A stretch of 64,000 bases of DNA. It comes from Pedobacter sp. N36a. Its GTDB lineage: Bacteria > Bacteroidota > Bacteroidia > Sphingobacteriales > Sphingobacteriaceae. The notes beneath the pieces were generated by a model. It did not search any database. It had not been told where the DNA came from and saw only the letters and a list, made by a program, of their open reading frames with translations. Below, piece by piece: positions 1-9,243 of this stretch. Positions within the stretch are counted from its first letter, which is position 1. Each line of letters begins with the position of its first letter. The stretch lies in the NCBI RefSeq assembly GCF_014472395.1, contig NZ_JACSZW010000005.1, forward strand, positions 124,001-188,000, written 5' to 3'. Both the position numbers and the translations under genes were made by a program.

Positions 1-2456
1 CTAACCATACAACGCCTTCATGGAAAGACCGATGGGATACCATTTACGATATGGCTGCACAATCATCAGCAGGAAAAGCGGAATCGGAACAAAAGATTGA
101 TGGTATTTTACTGGAACAATGGAAAAATAGTGATAGCCTCGTAGAACAGGCAGCAGAGTGGCTGGAAGTTTCGGCGGAAAGAATTAAGGCGCTAAAAGCA
201 AGAGACATTTTAGAAATTGGCAGTGGCGGTGGCCAGCTGATGTTTGAATTGGCTCCTTTTGCAACTTCTTATCTAGCCACAGATTATGCGGAAACAGCGA
301 TCGGGAAACTACAGCAAAAACTGGATGCACATCCTGAAAAATGGCCGCATGTGACTACAAGGGCTAATGCCGCGGACGATTTTACTGGGATGAATGGCTC
401 CTCCTTCGACCTGATCCTGATCCACAGTGTGGCCCAATATTTCCCGGATGCCAATTACTTTCTCAAAGTGATCGGCTCTGCAGTAGAGCGCTTAAAAAAA
501 GGCGGTTGTTTGTTTATTGGAGATATGCAAGGCAAAAACAGCCTCAGCATGTATCATGCGATGGATTATCTGGCCAACGCCAAAGACAGCACTTCGCTTC
601 CTGATTTTCAAGAGGTGGTGAGCAACCGGGTAAGAATCGAGGATGAGTTTGTAGCAGACCCTGCATTTTTCTATTTATTGCCGAAAATGCTGCCGGAAAT
701 TTCTGGTGTAGACGTACAATTAAGAAGGGGATTATCTTTAAATGAGACCACTAAATATCATTATGACGTGTGGATTTATGTGAATTCCAATCATAAATCT
801 ATCACTCCTTCCCTAATATTGAATTGGGAAGAAATTAAGGATATAACTGCTGTGGCTGCCTTATTGGAAAAAGAAAGCACTGATGTAATGGCCATAAACG
901 GGGTATTTAATGCCCGGACGGCTAAGGATTATGTACTACTGGAGTGGATGAAATCAGCCCCGGCAACAGCCTTAGTGGGCGAAATTAAGCAGCAGCTGGC
1001 AGAAGTACAACAAGGTGTTTATCCTGATGAATTTTGGGAATTAGGTTCCAGATTGGGTTATAATACCCACATCCGCTGGAGTTCGGATGGCACAGATGGC
1101 TGTTATGATGTCGTATTTATTAAAGAGGGAAATTCCTTACTGATACCTGAAAATCCGATGGCAGCACAATTTTCGACTGCTCAGCCCTCAGATTTCGCGA
1201 AGACTCCGATTTCCACAAATGAGCTTTTTCTTTCTAAAAAAACGATCGCAGAATGGAAGGAAATTTTGGGTTCTGATCTTCCGGATTATATGATTCCGAA
1301 TGATTTCATTGCTTTAAAGTCTTTCCCGCTCACGCCTAATCATAAGATTGACAAAAAAGCACTTCCTAAGCCTCAGCCAAAGTCAGAAAACCAATGGCAA
1401 TCGAGGGAATTGCCTCAAAATAAGAATGAACAGCTGATTTTCGATATCTGGTCGGCGGTGCTAGGTCTGGAATATATGGATACTACTTCCGACTTTTTCG
1501 AGCTTGGCGGTCACTCTTTACTCGCGGTAAAAGTAATGGCTGCAATTGAAAAGGAAACTGGAAAAAGATTGCCATTAGCCACTCTTTTTGAAAATGCAAA
1601 CATCCAAAAGCTGGCCAAAAAGCTGCATCCAGATGAGCATGAAGTACAATGGGATGCCTTGGTACCCATTAAAACTTCCGGCACCAAAAATCCATTGTTT
1701 ATGGTTCATGGAGGTGGATTAAATGTACTGGTATTCCAATCTATGAGTAAATACCTGGATGAAGACCAGCCACTTTATGGCTTGCAGGCATTGGGATTAA
1801 ATCGGAAAACCCCACTTTTTAATAGTATTGAAGAGATTGCAGCAGTGTACGTGTCGGAAATTATAAAAGTACATCCAAAAGGGCCGTATTACTTATCTGG
1901 TTATTCTTTGGGCGGCTTTATCGTTTATGAAATGGCTAAGCAGCTGACAAAAATGGGTAAAGAAGTGGCCTTTTTAGGGATCCTCGATACTTATGCCGGA
2001 GATGTAGGAAGCTCCGTTCCTAAATCTGTTAAATTATTGAACAAGATTAAGAGACAATTTTTTAAAATTCCTTTTATCATAGGTTCCTTTTTCCGTCATC
2101 CAGGAGAAACGATGCGTTATCAGTTACAAATAATTAAGCGGCGGATGAGTGATACAAACGTACCATTAGGTGAAGATTATACGTTGCACTTCAGTCCATA
2201 TGAAAAAGAGATTTACAGCAATTATGATCAGGCGCATAACCACTATACGATGGTGAAGGAAAATGTAAAAATCAGTTTGTTTACCGTAAAGAAAAGGTTG
2301 TATTACCTGGATGACAACCATTCTCTTGGCTGGGCAAAATATGCCAATAAGGGCATAGAACGTCATGATGTTCCAGGTGATCATGAGACGTTTTTATATC
2401 CCCCAAACAATGAAGCATTTGCGAGGATTTTACAGGATGCATTAAATAAAATATGA
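1..2456 (+). CDS. Nonribosomal peptide synthetase, C-terminal part (MT - end of A - PCP - TE), 5' partial
   Basis: The reading frame is open from base 3, so the gene starts upstream; the ATG at 51 is only an internal Met. Residues below count from that Met. A class I SAM methyltransferase core (ILEIGSGGG, about 53-61) comes first. It is the kind inserted between motifs A8 and A9 of N-methylating adenylation domains. The end of the A domain follows, with the A10 motif NHKIDKKALPKP. Next is a peptidyl carrier protein with the phosphopantetheine Ser489 in FFELGGHSLLAV, then a type I thioesterase with nucleophile Ser619 in GYSLGG and a late His in GDHETF. This is therefore a termination module that loads, probably N-methylates, and releases the peptide. 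The gene overlaps the next by 4 bases (ATGA). Product and substrate cannot be read from the fragment. Confidence 0.93.
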   Translation, partial: NHTTPSWKDRWDTIYDMAAQSSAGKAESEQKIDGILLEQWKNSDSLVEQAAEWLEVSAERIKALKARDILEIGSGGGQLMFELAPFATSYLATDYAETAIGKLQQKLDAHPEKWPHVTTRANAADDFTGMNGSSFDLILIHSVAQYFPDANYFLKVIGSAVERLKKGGCLFIGDMQGKNSLSMYHAMDYLANAKDSTSLPDFQEVVSNRVRIEDEFVADPAFFYLLPKMLPEISGVDVQLRRGLSLNETTKYHYDVWIYVNSNHKSITPSLILNWEEIKDITAVAALLEKESTDVMAINGVFNARTAKDYVLLEWMKSAPATALVGEIKQQLAEVQQGVYPDEFWELGSRLGYNTHIRWSSDGTDGCYDVVFIKEGNSLLIPENPMAAQFSTAQPSDFAKTPISTNELFLSKKTIAEWKEILGSDLPDYMIPNDFIALKSFPLTPNHKIDKKALPKPQPKSENQWQSRELPQNKNEQLIFDIWSAVLGLEYMDTTSDFFELGGHSLLAVKVMAAIEKETGKRLPLATLFENANIQKLAKKLHPDEHEVQWDALVPIKTSGTKNPLFMVHGGGLNVLVFQSMSKYLDEDQPLYGLQALGLNRKTPLFNSIEEIAAVYVSEIIKVHPKGPYYLSGYSLGGFIVYEMAKQLTKMGKEVAFLGILDTYAGDVGSSVPKSVKLLNKIKRQFFKIPFIIGSFFRHPGETMRYQLQIIKRRMSDTNVPLGEDYTLHFSPYEKEIYSNYDQAHNHYTMVKENVKISLFTVKKRLYYLDDNHSLGWAKYANKGIERHDVPGDHETFLYPPNNEAFARILQDALNKI

Positions 2457-3178
2457 TGGAACCAAGTAGTGATGTCTTGATAAACGGGCCGATTGAATGG
2501 CTTCCTTATGATGGACAAGTGCTATCTATCAAAGATGGTATACATATTTTCAAAATCAGGGCAAGCGAGTATTTTAAAAAAATAGACCCAAAAGAGCTCC
2601 TGACTCCTGAAGAACTGGCTAAAGGAGCCAGATTTCTTCATCAGCAGAGCAGGGAAAATTATACTGTCCGTAAGTACTTTTTAAGGAAGCTGCTGGGTCA
2701 TTTCATGGGTATTCCTGCGGCTTCGATTGTTTTTCATTTGAAAGAGAATAAAAAGCCTGGAGTTGATGGTTTATTTTTCAATGTGAGTCATTCCAAAGAT
2801 TTAATTACTATCGCGCTGAGTGAGACTTCTATCGGTGTGGACATCGAGTATGTAGATCCCTATTTCCAATATAAAGAAGTAACCAATCTTTGTTTCAGTG
2901 CAGAAGAGCAAGTCATGGTGGAAAGTTCTGCATTACCTATCCTGACCTTTTACCTGCTCTGGACCCGAAAAGAGGCCCTTGTAAAGGCCACTGGTGAAGG
3001 CATTGTAGAACAACTCCAGGAGGTTCCTACCCAAAGTAGTCCCGTTTTTAGAAATGGGATTAATTACATGGTAGAAAGTTTTTTTGCAGCAGAAACCCAT
3101 TTACTCAGCACTGCCATTCCGATGGATCAGCAGCAGATTAAGTTCTGGGATTTAGTGAATGGCCTTAACTATTTTTAA
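2453..3178 (+). CDS. 4'-phosphopantetheinyl transferase, Sfp type
   Basis: This enzyme moves the phosphopantetheine arm of CoA onto the Ser of carrier proteins and so activates NRPS modules. Family motifs are visible: FNVSHS (109-114), the Mg-binding stretch GVDIEYV (128-134) and WTRKEALVKATG (170-181). The length of 241 aa fits the Sfp/Gsp group rather than the short AcpS type. Its start overlaps the NRPS stop as ATGA, so the two are probably translationally coupled and its natural partner is the carrier domain just upstream. It is also the last gene of that operon, ending 10 bases from a convergent glycosyltransferase. Confidence 0.93.
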   Translation: MMEPSSDVLINGPIEWLPYDGQVLSIKDGIHIFKIRASEYFKKIDPKELLTPEELAKGARFLHQQSRENYTVRKYFLRKLLGHFMGIPAASIVFHLKENKKPGVDGLFFNVSHSKDLITIALSETSIGVDIEYVDPYFQYKEVTNLCFSAEEQVMVESSALPILTFYLLWTRKEALVKATGEGIVEQLQEVPTQSSPVFRNGINYMVESFFAAETHLLSTAIPMDQQQIKFWDLVNGLNYF

Positions 3179-3188
3179 TTTATCTGCT

Positions 3189-4358
3189 TTATTTTCTTTT
3201 AGATTTCTCCCAGGCAGCGCTTTGGTTCTTTTTAAAATACCGGATGATGCCTGCGATCACCGCATAATTCATCACACAGAAATAATAAGGGATGAATAAG
3301 GCTTTGATCCTGATGTTTCTATTTTCAAAATAAAGTCCGACGAGACTTAAAAGGTAAAAAAGCACCTGCAGGCCAAATAATACCTGATAAAACAATTCAT
3401 TAGTTTGTACTGCAATAATTCCATTTAAAACAAAAGCCAAGATGAGCAGAAATGGAGTGATGGTCCACCGCAATACCCTGTGGCTCAAATATTGAAAAGT
3501 AAAGATTGGGTTATGAAAAGGGTTTGCAGATTTCTTCAATCTTAAGATGGACTGCATACCCCCAGCAGCAATTCTTATTTTACGCTTTAATTCTTCTTTT
3601 ACATCCGCTGAAGCAGTTTCCAAGGCGTATGCGTTGGGCTCGTAGGCAATGATGTATCCCTTTTCGGCAATGCGCATGGCGATCATGTGGTCGTCAATAA
3701 TGGTATCTGATTCTACAGGTTGGTACAATGCGGTACGAATACTAAACAGCTCCCCTGCGGCGCCTACTCCAGAATACAAAGCATAATCCCATTTTTTCAA
3801 TAGCGACTCATATTTCCAGTAAAAACCTTCCCCTGCAGAGCTGGCATCTGCCGTTTCCGGCACGAGGATTCTTTTTTCCCCGGCTACCGCTCCTACTTTT
3901 GGATTCTGGTAGTGTTTTACCAGTTCCAGGATCGCGTCTTTATTCAGAAAAGTATTGGCATCCGTAAACACAGCGATTTCTCCTTTGATAAACGGAATGG
4001 CCCTTTTAATTGCCGCCATTTTCCCTTCCCTGGCATCGATGTGCAGTAAGGTGACCTCCGGAAACTGGCGCACCTGATCCGGAGTACTATCTGAAGAGCC
4101 GTCAGTGGTAAAAATGAACTGTATTTTATCCTTAGGATAGTTTAGTGCAAGGGTATTTTTGATTTTCTCCCCAATCAGCTCCTCTTCATTATAAGCGGCT
4201 ACCAACAAGCTGACTGTAGGTAATTCCACGTTAGATTTAAAAGAAAAGGGTTTTACAAAGAGGTTTTTAAGCTTCAGCAGGAAGTAAAGCACAAAGCCAT
4301 AGCCTACAAAGGTATATACGATCAGAAAAATGCTGATCCAGAAAAGTATGATCATCAA
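3189..4358 (-). CDS. Membrane glycosyltransferase, GT2 family
   Basis: The N-terminus is a membrane segment (about 3-29). A GT-A nucleotide-sugar domain follows with VAAYNEEE (53-60), TDGSSD (85-90) and the metal-binding FTDAN (131-135), then a DDHMIAMRIAEKGY acceptor/base region. Two or three hydrophobic segments occupy the last 100 residues. This layout matches processive or membrane-anchored GT2 enzymes (NodC/IcaA-like), but the usual QxxRW motif is not clear: the equivalent stretch reads RKIRIAAGG. It is probably not a classical polysaccharide synthase. It lies 2 bases downstream of another GT2 gene on the same strand, so the two form a small operon. The sugar donor is unknown. Confidence 0.88.
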   Translation of the reverse strand: MMIILFWISIFLIVYTFVGYGFVLYFLLKLKNLFVKPFSFKSNVELPTVSLLVAAYNEEELIGEKIKNTLALNYPKDKIQFIFTTDGSSDSTPDQVRQFPEVTLLHIDAREGKMAAIKRAIPFIKGEIAVFTDANTFLNKDAILELVKHYQNPKVGAVAGEKRILVPETADASSAGEGFYWKYESLLKKWDYALYSGVGAAGELFSIRTALYQPVESDTIIDDHMIAMRIAEKGYIIAYEPNAYALETASADVKEELKRKIRIAAGGMQSILRLKKSANPFHNPIFTFQYLSHRVLRWTITPFLLILAFVLNGIIAVQTNELFYQVLFGLQVLFYLLSLVGLYFENRNIRIKALFIPYYFCVMNYAVIAGIIRYFKKNQSAAWEKSKRK

Positions 4359-4360
4359 TA

Positions 4361-5272
4361 TTATATTTTAAAGCCTAATTTATTACTTGTTTTGGAATGG
4401 CTGAAGTTCCACAATATGCCTTTAAACACCCATTTTACAAGGTCTGTTCTTCCTTTTTTCAGGTAAGTCAGGATTTGTTTGGGGCAGGCAATGCCGATAT
4501 AAAAACAACTAAAAAGCAGCGTATTGAACCAGCTGGTATTCCTACGGATGAAAAGCATTCTGTTCCGGGTCATAAAATAGGTTTTAATGCTGCTTTCTTT
4601 GCCCACACTCATCGACTCTTTATGGTAGATTTTAGTCTGGCCGGTAAACCAGATTTTCTTACCTGCCCGCTTAAACTGCTCACACCAATCTAATTCTTCA
4701 TAATATAAGAAATAGTTCTCTGCCATCAGTCCTATATTGGTCAGGTCTGCCCTCCTGCACATCATCGCCGCACCATGGCAAAAAGCAGTTTCCCGACTAT
4801 CCTGCTCATATTGGCCTCGGTTGATTTCCATATTACCGATCCCTTTATTCCTCGCAGTGAGGTAATTCATCTCCGTAAATCCCGCATACTGGATGGTTTC
4901 CGGTTGGTCATAATAAAGGATGAGTGGAGAAATTATTCCAATTTCCTGATTTTGATCCATGGCTTCAGTTAACACGGTGATCAGGTTTTCACTGATTTCG
5001 GTATCGTTATTCAATAACAGTAAAAAGTCGCCTGTAGCTATGTTAATGCCTATATTATTCCCTCCGGCGAAGCCAAGATTCTGTTCAGAACGCAGGTATT
5101 TAAGGTTGGGATAAGCGGCTAAAAAAGCGGCTCCATGGTCTTCCTTGCTTCCATTGTCTACTAAAATTAGTTCGATAGGCAGACCAATGGTATTATTCTT
5201 GACTGATTGTAAGAACGCTAGAGTTACCTCGGGTTGATTAAAATTAACAGAAATTATAGAGGTCAGTTTCAT
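4361..5272 (-). CDS. Glycosyltransferase, GT2 family, rhamnosyltransferase-like
   Basis: This is a soluble GT-A fold protein of 303 aa. The start ISVNFNQPEVT is followed by LVDNGSKED, LGFAGGNNIG and the DxD-like NNDTEI. The C-terminal half carries YYEELDWCEQFKRAGKKIW and a KES/H region, typical of the WbbL/rhamnosyltransferase branch of GT2. It likely adds one sugar to a lipid-linked glycan at the cytoplasmic face. It is the first gene of a two-gene minus-strand operon with the membrane GT2. The upstream gap of 140 bases to the divergent small membrane protein should hold its promoter; I see no confident -7 box there. Confidence 0.88.
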   Translation of the reverse strand: MKLTSIISVNFNQPEVTLAFLQSVKNNTIGLPIELILVDNGSKEDHGAAFLAAYPNLKYLRSEQNLGFAGGNNIGINIATGDFLLLLNNDTEISENLITVLTEAMDQNQEIGIISPLILYYDQPETIQYAGFTEMNYLTARNKGIGNMEINRGQYEQDSRETAFCHGAAMMCRRADLTNIGLMAENYFLYYEELDWCEQFKRAGKKIWFTGQTKIYHKESMSVGKESSIKTYFMTRNRMLFIRRNTSWFNTLLFSCFYIGIACPKQILTYLKKGRTDLVKWVFKGILWNFSHSKTSNKLGFKI

Positions 5273-5412
5273 CTGCTGTAAAAGTAGGATTTAGATTGGT
5301 CATTTTTTAACGAAATAATTTGCAAAAGAGCTATAAATGTGCCAGCTTTAATGAATCTCCCCAAGCTAATGAATGTTATAAATTATATAGACAATGCCGA
5401 TATAAGCAGGGA

Positions 5413-5937
5413 ATGAAAAATAGGATCACCATACGTTTTATAAGCAGGGCAATGATATGCCTGGTGATGGTATTACTTACTTTTATCATTTCCAAAGCTG
5501 TTCCTTCAACATTTAAAGAAACACAGCAAAGTACTGTATCACTACACCCGATTACGCAGCCCATCGATCAGGTATTGGATCCTAACTACCAGCTGGCTCC
5601 GGGATTATACATTCTTCTTCCTCATACCATGGTTTATGATTGTTTAAATCATGATGTACCTAAGCGTATTTTTAAATACAAACTACCCACTCAGACTTTA
5701 AAAGTTCTTTATAAAAAGAATCGTGTTGCCGTTTTATACAATAAACCCATCAATCTAACCAGAAAACAGGTTGATTTACCCTACGGAAATAAAACATTTG
5801 ATTTAGTCCTTAGAAAAAAAATATGGCAATTACTCAGACAAAATGAGGCCCTTATTCTCCCTTTCTTAATTTCCAGAATGCAGCGCGGTGATTTTAGTCA
5901 TTCTGATGACCCTTTAGCTAAACCAATACTATCTTAG
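5413..5937 (+). CDS. Hypothetical membrane-anchored protein
   Basis: I do not recognise this 174-aa protein. The frame extends upstream to a TTG at 5320, but the ATG at 5413 is preferred. It is preceded by a purine-rich AGCAGGGA, and it places a basic N-terminus directly before one hydrophobic segment (about residues 8-26), giving a signal anchor. The rest is soluble and basic, with no repeats or Cys pairs and nothing resembling a catalytic motif. It stands alone between divergent glycosyltransferase operons, so a role in envelope or glycan export is only a guess from position. Confidence 0.55.
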   Translation: MKNRITIRFISRAMICLVMVLLTFIISKAVPSTFKETQQSTVSLHPITQPIDQVLDPNYQLAPGLYILLPHTMVYDCLNHDVPKRIFKYKLPTQTLKVLYKKNRVAVLYNKPINLTRKQVDLPYGNKTFDLVLRKKIWQLLRQNEALILPFLISRMQRGDFSHSDDPLAKPILS

Positions 5938-6086
5938 CGCAATACTTACTCCTATATCATTGAGTTTATGCGCTATTTCTGATTTATTGTCAGATTTAGA
6001 ATTGTAATATTTTAGGCACAAGTCAGTATCCTATAAAAATTTAAAATATTGGCATCATATTTTCACTGAAAATTATTTACTTAAAC

Positions 6087-6947
6087 ATGCGTATCGCTCA
6101 TCTGATCCTCACCTATACCAATCCTCAGCAGACTGAAAGAATGATCAGGAATATGTATCATCCTGATTTTGACTTCTACATCCATGTAGATAAAAAATTC
6201 GACATCAATCCTCATTTATTTTTAAAATCATTACCTAACGTTTTTTTTATAAATAATCGTGTAGATGTAAAATGGGCTGGATTCAGCACTGTTATTGCAA
6301 CTTTTGAATGTATCAAAGAAATTGTGGGTACAGGAACCCGATATGAATTTATTAATTTTTTAAGTGGTCAGGATTACCCGCTTAAATCGCCGGCATATAT
6401 TCATGATTTTTTCAAGAAGAATATTGGCAAGGAGTTTTTGAGTTACCGAGATATCAAGAATGATTGGAAAGAGGGTTTAATTCGTATGGAAAATTACTTC
6501 CTGTCCAGTTATAATTTCCTGGGCAAACATAGGTTAGAGCAGCTGATCAATAAAATAATGCCACGCAGAAAGTTACCGCATAAATTACATCCTTATGGAA
6601 AATCAATGTTTTGGATGTTAAGTCCAGAAATAGCGATGTATGTGGTAAATAAAGTAGAACAAGACAAAAAACTGAGACAATTTTTTTCATTTTGCTGGGC
6701 AAGTGATGAATTTGTTTTTCAAACCATTATTCTCAATTCAAAACATAAAGATAAAGTTGTCAATAATAATTACAGATACATTGATTGGTCTGCCGGAGGA
6801 GCTAATCCAAAAATATTGGATGAAACAGATTTTGAGCATTTAAAAATCACAAAAATGCTTTTTGCAAGAAAATTTGATATGATCAACAAACCTGAGATTC
6901 TAAATTTAATTGATAACAACCTATTAACAGATGGCACACATAGTTAA
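6087..6947 (+). CDS. Core-2/I-branching-type glycosyltransferase (GT14)
   Basis: This is a beta-1,6-N-acetylglucosaminyltransferase or xylosyltransferase-like enzyme. GT14 features are seen in order: AHLILTYTNPQQ at the N-terminus, FYIHVDKK, the conserved NFLSGQDYPLK block, and a late FCWASDEFVFQT that should carry the catalytic acidic residue. The length of 286 aa fits bacterial single-domain members, and there is no membrane segment. It overlaps the next gene by 17 bases, which ties it to the amino-sugar genes downstream. A second, divergent copy lies at 22592-23446. Sugar and linkage are unknown. Confidence 0.88.
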   Translation: MRIAHLILTYTNPQQTERMIRNMYHPDFDFYIHVDKKFDINPHLFLKSLPNVFFINNRVDVKWAGFSTVIATFECIKEIVGTGTRYEFINFLSGQDYPLKSPAYIHDFFKKNIGKEFLSYRDIKNDWKEGLIRMENYFLSSYNFLGKHRLEQLINKIMPRRKLPHKLHPYGKSMFWMLSPEIAMYVVNKVEQDKKLRQFFSFCWASDEFVFQTIILNSKHKDKVVNNNYRYIDWSAGGANPKILDETDFEHLKITKMLFARKFDMINKPEILNLIDNNLLTDGTHS

Positions 6948-7302
6948 CATTCAAACATTCAAAGATTCCAGAGGAGTACTTACGGTTTTAGATCAAGTAG
7001 TTCCATTTGAAATTAAACGGCTTTTTTACATTTATTCTGTTGACAATACCGACAGAGGAGGCCACAGACATCACGCGACCCACCAGGCAGCTATTTGCAT
7101 CAAAGGTTCTTGTAAAATCACAAATAATAACGGTACAAAAACTGAAATTTTCGATCTTGATAGTCCTGAAAAGTGCTTATTTTTATTACCAGAAGATTGG
7201 CATGTAATGCATGACTTTTCTTCGGATGCCATTTTATTGGTATTGGCTTCCACAGCATTTGATCCTAAAGACTATATTTATGAGCCGTATGATACCGTAT
7301 GA
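6931..7302 (+). CDS. dTDP-4-dehydro-6-deoxyglucose 3,4-ketoisomerase (FdtA/QdtA-type cupin)
   Basis: This is a one-domain cupin of 123 aa. It shows the FdtA-family signature: an early FKDSRGVLTVLD, then RGGHRHHATHQAAICIKGS with the metal- or substrate-facing His residues. The family shifts the keto group of dTDP-4-keto-6-deoxyglucose from C4 to C3, the step before 3-amination. The next gene is a matching DegT aminotransferase, so the pair should make a dTDP-3-amino-3,6-dideoxyhexose such as Fuc3N or Qui3N. The sequence does not let me tell which epimer, so no symbol is given. The start overlaps the GT14 gene and the end overlaps the aminotransferase start by 14 bases. Confidence 0.9.
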   Translation: MAHIVNIQTFKDSRGVLTVLDQVVPFEIKRLFYIYSVDNTDRGGHRHHATHQAAICIKGSCKITNNNGTKTEIFDLDSPEKCLFLLPEDWHVMHDFSSDAILLVLASTAFDPKDYIYEPYDTV

Positions 7303-8380
7303 GAATTTAAAAACTTTAAATAAACCATTTGAAGGAAAACTGCGCGAGAAATTCGACCTATTTTTAGATAAAGGCTGGTATATATTAGGTGATGAAGTGT
7401 CCCTGTTTGAAGAAGAATTTGCCAGATACCACCAGGAAAAACATGTTGCTGGGGTAGCAAATGGATTGGATGCATTGATCCTCTCCTTAAAATGCTGCAA
7501 ATTTAATCCTGGAGATGAGGTCATTGTGCCCTCCAACACCTATATAGCAACTATTTTATCTATCTTACATTGTGGCTTAACGCCAATATTGGTAGAGCCA
7601 GATCCAAGGACGTATAATATTGATCCTGCTTTAATTGGTCCCGCGATTACCTCAAAAACGGCGGCCATCATGGTAGTCCATCTTTATGGACAGTGCTGTG
7701 AGATGGATCCAATTATGGAAATTGCTGCTCAGCATGGGCTTAAAATTATTGAAGACTGTGCCCAGGCCCATGGTGCGAAATACAAGAACAAACTGGCAGG
7801 TACATTTGGGGATTTTGGAGCATTTAGTTTTTATCCCACCAAGAATTTAGGTACTTTAGGCGATGCTGGTGCAGTAATTTGTAAATCGGCAGCAGATCAT
7901 CAGCAGCTCAAACAACTTCGGAATTATGGTTCTGAAAAAAAATATCATAACAGCGTTGTAGGCTATAATTCCAGATTAGACGAGTTGCAAGCTTCCTTCT
8001 TAAGGGTTAAACTTCCCTATCTTGATCAGATCAACAATCATAAACGTGCTTTGGCAGAGGTCTATTTCAATGATTTAAAGGATGATTTTATTAAACCGAG
8101 AATTGATCCTGATTTTCACCATGTCTACCATATTTTCAATATTTTACATCCGGAAAGAGATCGGTTAAAACAGTATTTACTAGATCATGGCATTGCAACA
8201 GAGATACATTACCCTGTAGCACCACAAGATCAGGCTGCATTAAAAGGTCATCTGGCAAAATTAGACTATCCCATTTCCAGTAACATACACCAAACCACAC
8301 TGAGTTTACCCTGTTCCTTTGCGCATACCAAAGAAGACATTCATCAGGTGGTAAAGATGATAAATAAATTCAACTCTTAA
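7289..8380 (+). CDS. DegT/DnrJ/EryC1/StrS-family sugar aminotransferase
   Basis: This is a PLP-dependent nucleotide-sugar aminotransferase, probably FdtB/QdtB-like, making a 3-amino-3,6-dideoxy sugar from the product of the preceding isomerase. The frame is open to 7211, but the ATG at 7289 is chosen: it gives the family N-terminus MIPYENLKTLNKPFE and 363 aa. PLP features are VIVPSNTYIAT, EDCAQAHGA and the Schiff-base Lys185 in FYPTKNLG. The start overlaps the isomerase stop, indicating coupled translation. No N-acyltransferase follows directly; the hexapeptide acyltransferase at 34770-35384 could act on the amino group, but that is speculation. Confidence 0.91.
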   Translation: MIPYENLKTLNKPFEGKLREKFDLFLDKGWYILGDEVSLFEEEFARYHQEKHVAGVANGLDALILSLKCCKFNPGDEVIVPSNTYIATILSILHCGLTPILVEPDPRTYNIDPALIGPAITSKTAAIMVVHLYGQCCEMDPIMEIAAQHGLKIIEDCAQAHGAKYKNKLAGTFGDFGAFSFYPTKNLGTLGDAGAVICKSAADHQQLKQLRNYGSEKKYHNSVVGYNSRLDELQASFLRVKLPYLDQINNHKRALAEVYFNDLKDDFIKPRIDPDFHHVYHIFNILHPERDRLKQYLLDHGIATEIHYPVAPQDQAALKGHLAKLDYPISSNIHQTTLSLPCSFAHTKEDIHQVVKMINKFNS

Positions 8381-8391
8381 GGGTATCAACC

Positions 8392-9204
8392 ATGTTTTAC
8401 CTCGTCAAAGAATTAATCCCTCCTATTGCCCATAGCCTGAAATGGTATAGCTTTAAACACGGCTGGAAGGGTAATTATAAAAGCTATGAAGAGGCAAAAA
8501 ATAAATGCCAGGGCTATGATGAGGCGGATATTTTAAACAAAATTAAAGAGAGTACTTTAAAGGTAAAGAATGGTGAAATCCCTTATGAGCGGGATGGCAT
8601 TGCTTATGATAAGGTTCAGATGAACTATTCATTGCTCAGCAGTTTATTATACATTGCCTCTAAAAATGATAATAAACTTACGTTAATTGACTTTGGTGGT
8701 TCATTAGGCACCACATTTTATCAAAACTATCCTTTTTTAAAGCATTTGAAAAAGTTGAAATGGTGTATCATAGAACAGCCGAAATTTGTGGAAGCGGGAA
8801 AGAAAGAATTTGAAAATGATCACATCACGTTCTATAGTACCATAAAAGAATGTTTAGCAGAAAACACGGTCCAGCTGTTCTTAATCTGCAATGTCCTTCA
8901 ATACCTTGAAGATCCTTATCAATTGCTGGAAGAAGTGAGGAGCACCGGCATTCCTCACGTGCTGCTGGATTTTATCGCTTATAATGACAAACCAGCTGAT
9001 CGAGTGACGATTCAGCATGTTCCACCTGTATTTTATGGTATTGAAGCCTCTTATCCATGCCATTTTCCAGATCGAAATCGCGTGGAATCCTTGCTTGAGA
9101 AAAACTATGAAAAAAAGTATGAATTCATTTCTGCAGCAGAAAAATATTACCTTCAGTTGAAACCTTTCCGATACGAAGGGTCCTTTTGGGAGATCAAAAA
9201 ATAA
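8392..9204 (+). CDS. Putative SAM-dependent methyltransferase, TIGR04325 type
   Basis: The 270-aa protein begins with a basic segment (WYSFKHGWKGNYKSYEEA) typical of the TIGR04325 group, followed by a Rossmann-like LTLIDFGGSLG (about 98-108) as SAM-binding motif I and a second acidic turn at WCIIEQPKF. The family occurs in capsule and O-antigen clusters. Its acceptor is not established, so sugar methylation is inference from context. The gene starts 11 bases after the aminotransferase and continues the same + strand operon towards the ABC exporter. Confidence 0.8.
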   Translation: MFYLVKELIPPIAHSLKWYSFKHGWKGNYKSYEEAKNKCQGYDEADILNKIKESTLKVKNGEIPYERDGIAYDKVQMNYSLLSSLLYIASKNDNKLTLIDFGGSLGTTFYQNYPFLKHLKKLKWCIIEQPKFVEAGKKEFENDHITFYSTIKECLAENTVQLFLICNVLQYLEDPYQLLEEVRSTGIPHVLLDFIAYNDKPADRVTIQHVPPVFYGIEASYPCHFPDRNRVESLLEKNYEKKYEFISAAEKYYLQLKPFRYEGSFWEIKK

Positions 9205-9243
9205 AGAAGCTAATCACTATTATACTTTGCCAGTCCTCATCCA

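Noticed and set aside
5320-5412. TTG-initiated extension of the small membrane protein
   Set aside because: It places 31 Cys-rich, poorly protein-like residues before an otherwise ordinary signal anchor; the ATG at 5413 has a better upstream purine tract.
7211-7288. Extension of the aminotransferase frame upstream of 7289
   Set aside because: It lies wholly inside the isomerase gene and gives a non-homologous hydrophobic N-terminus; the family start is at 7289.
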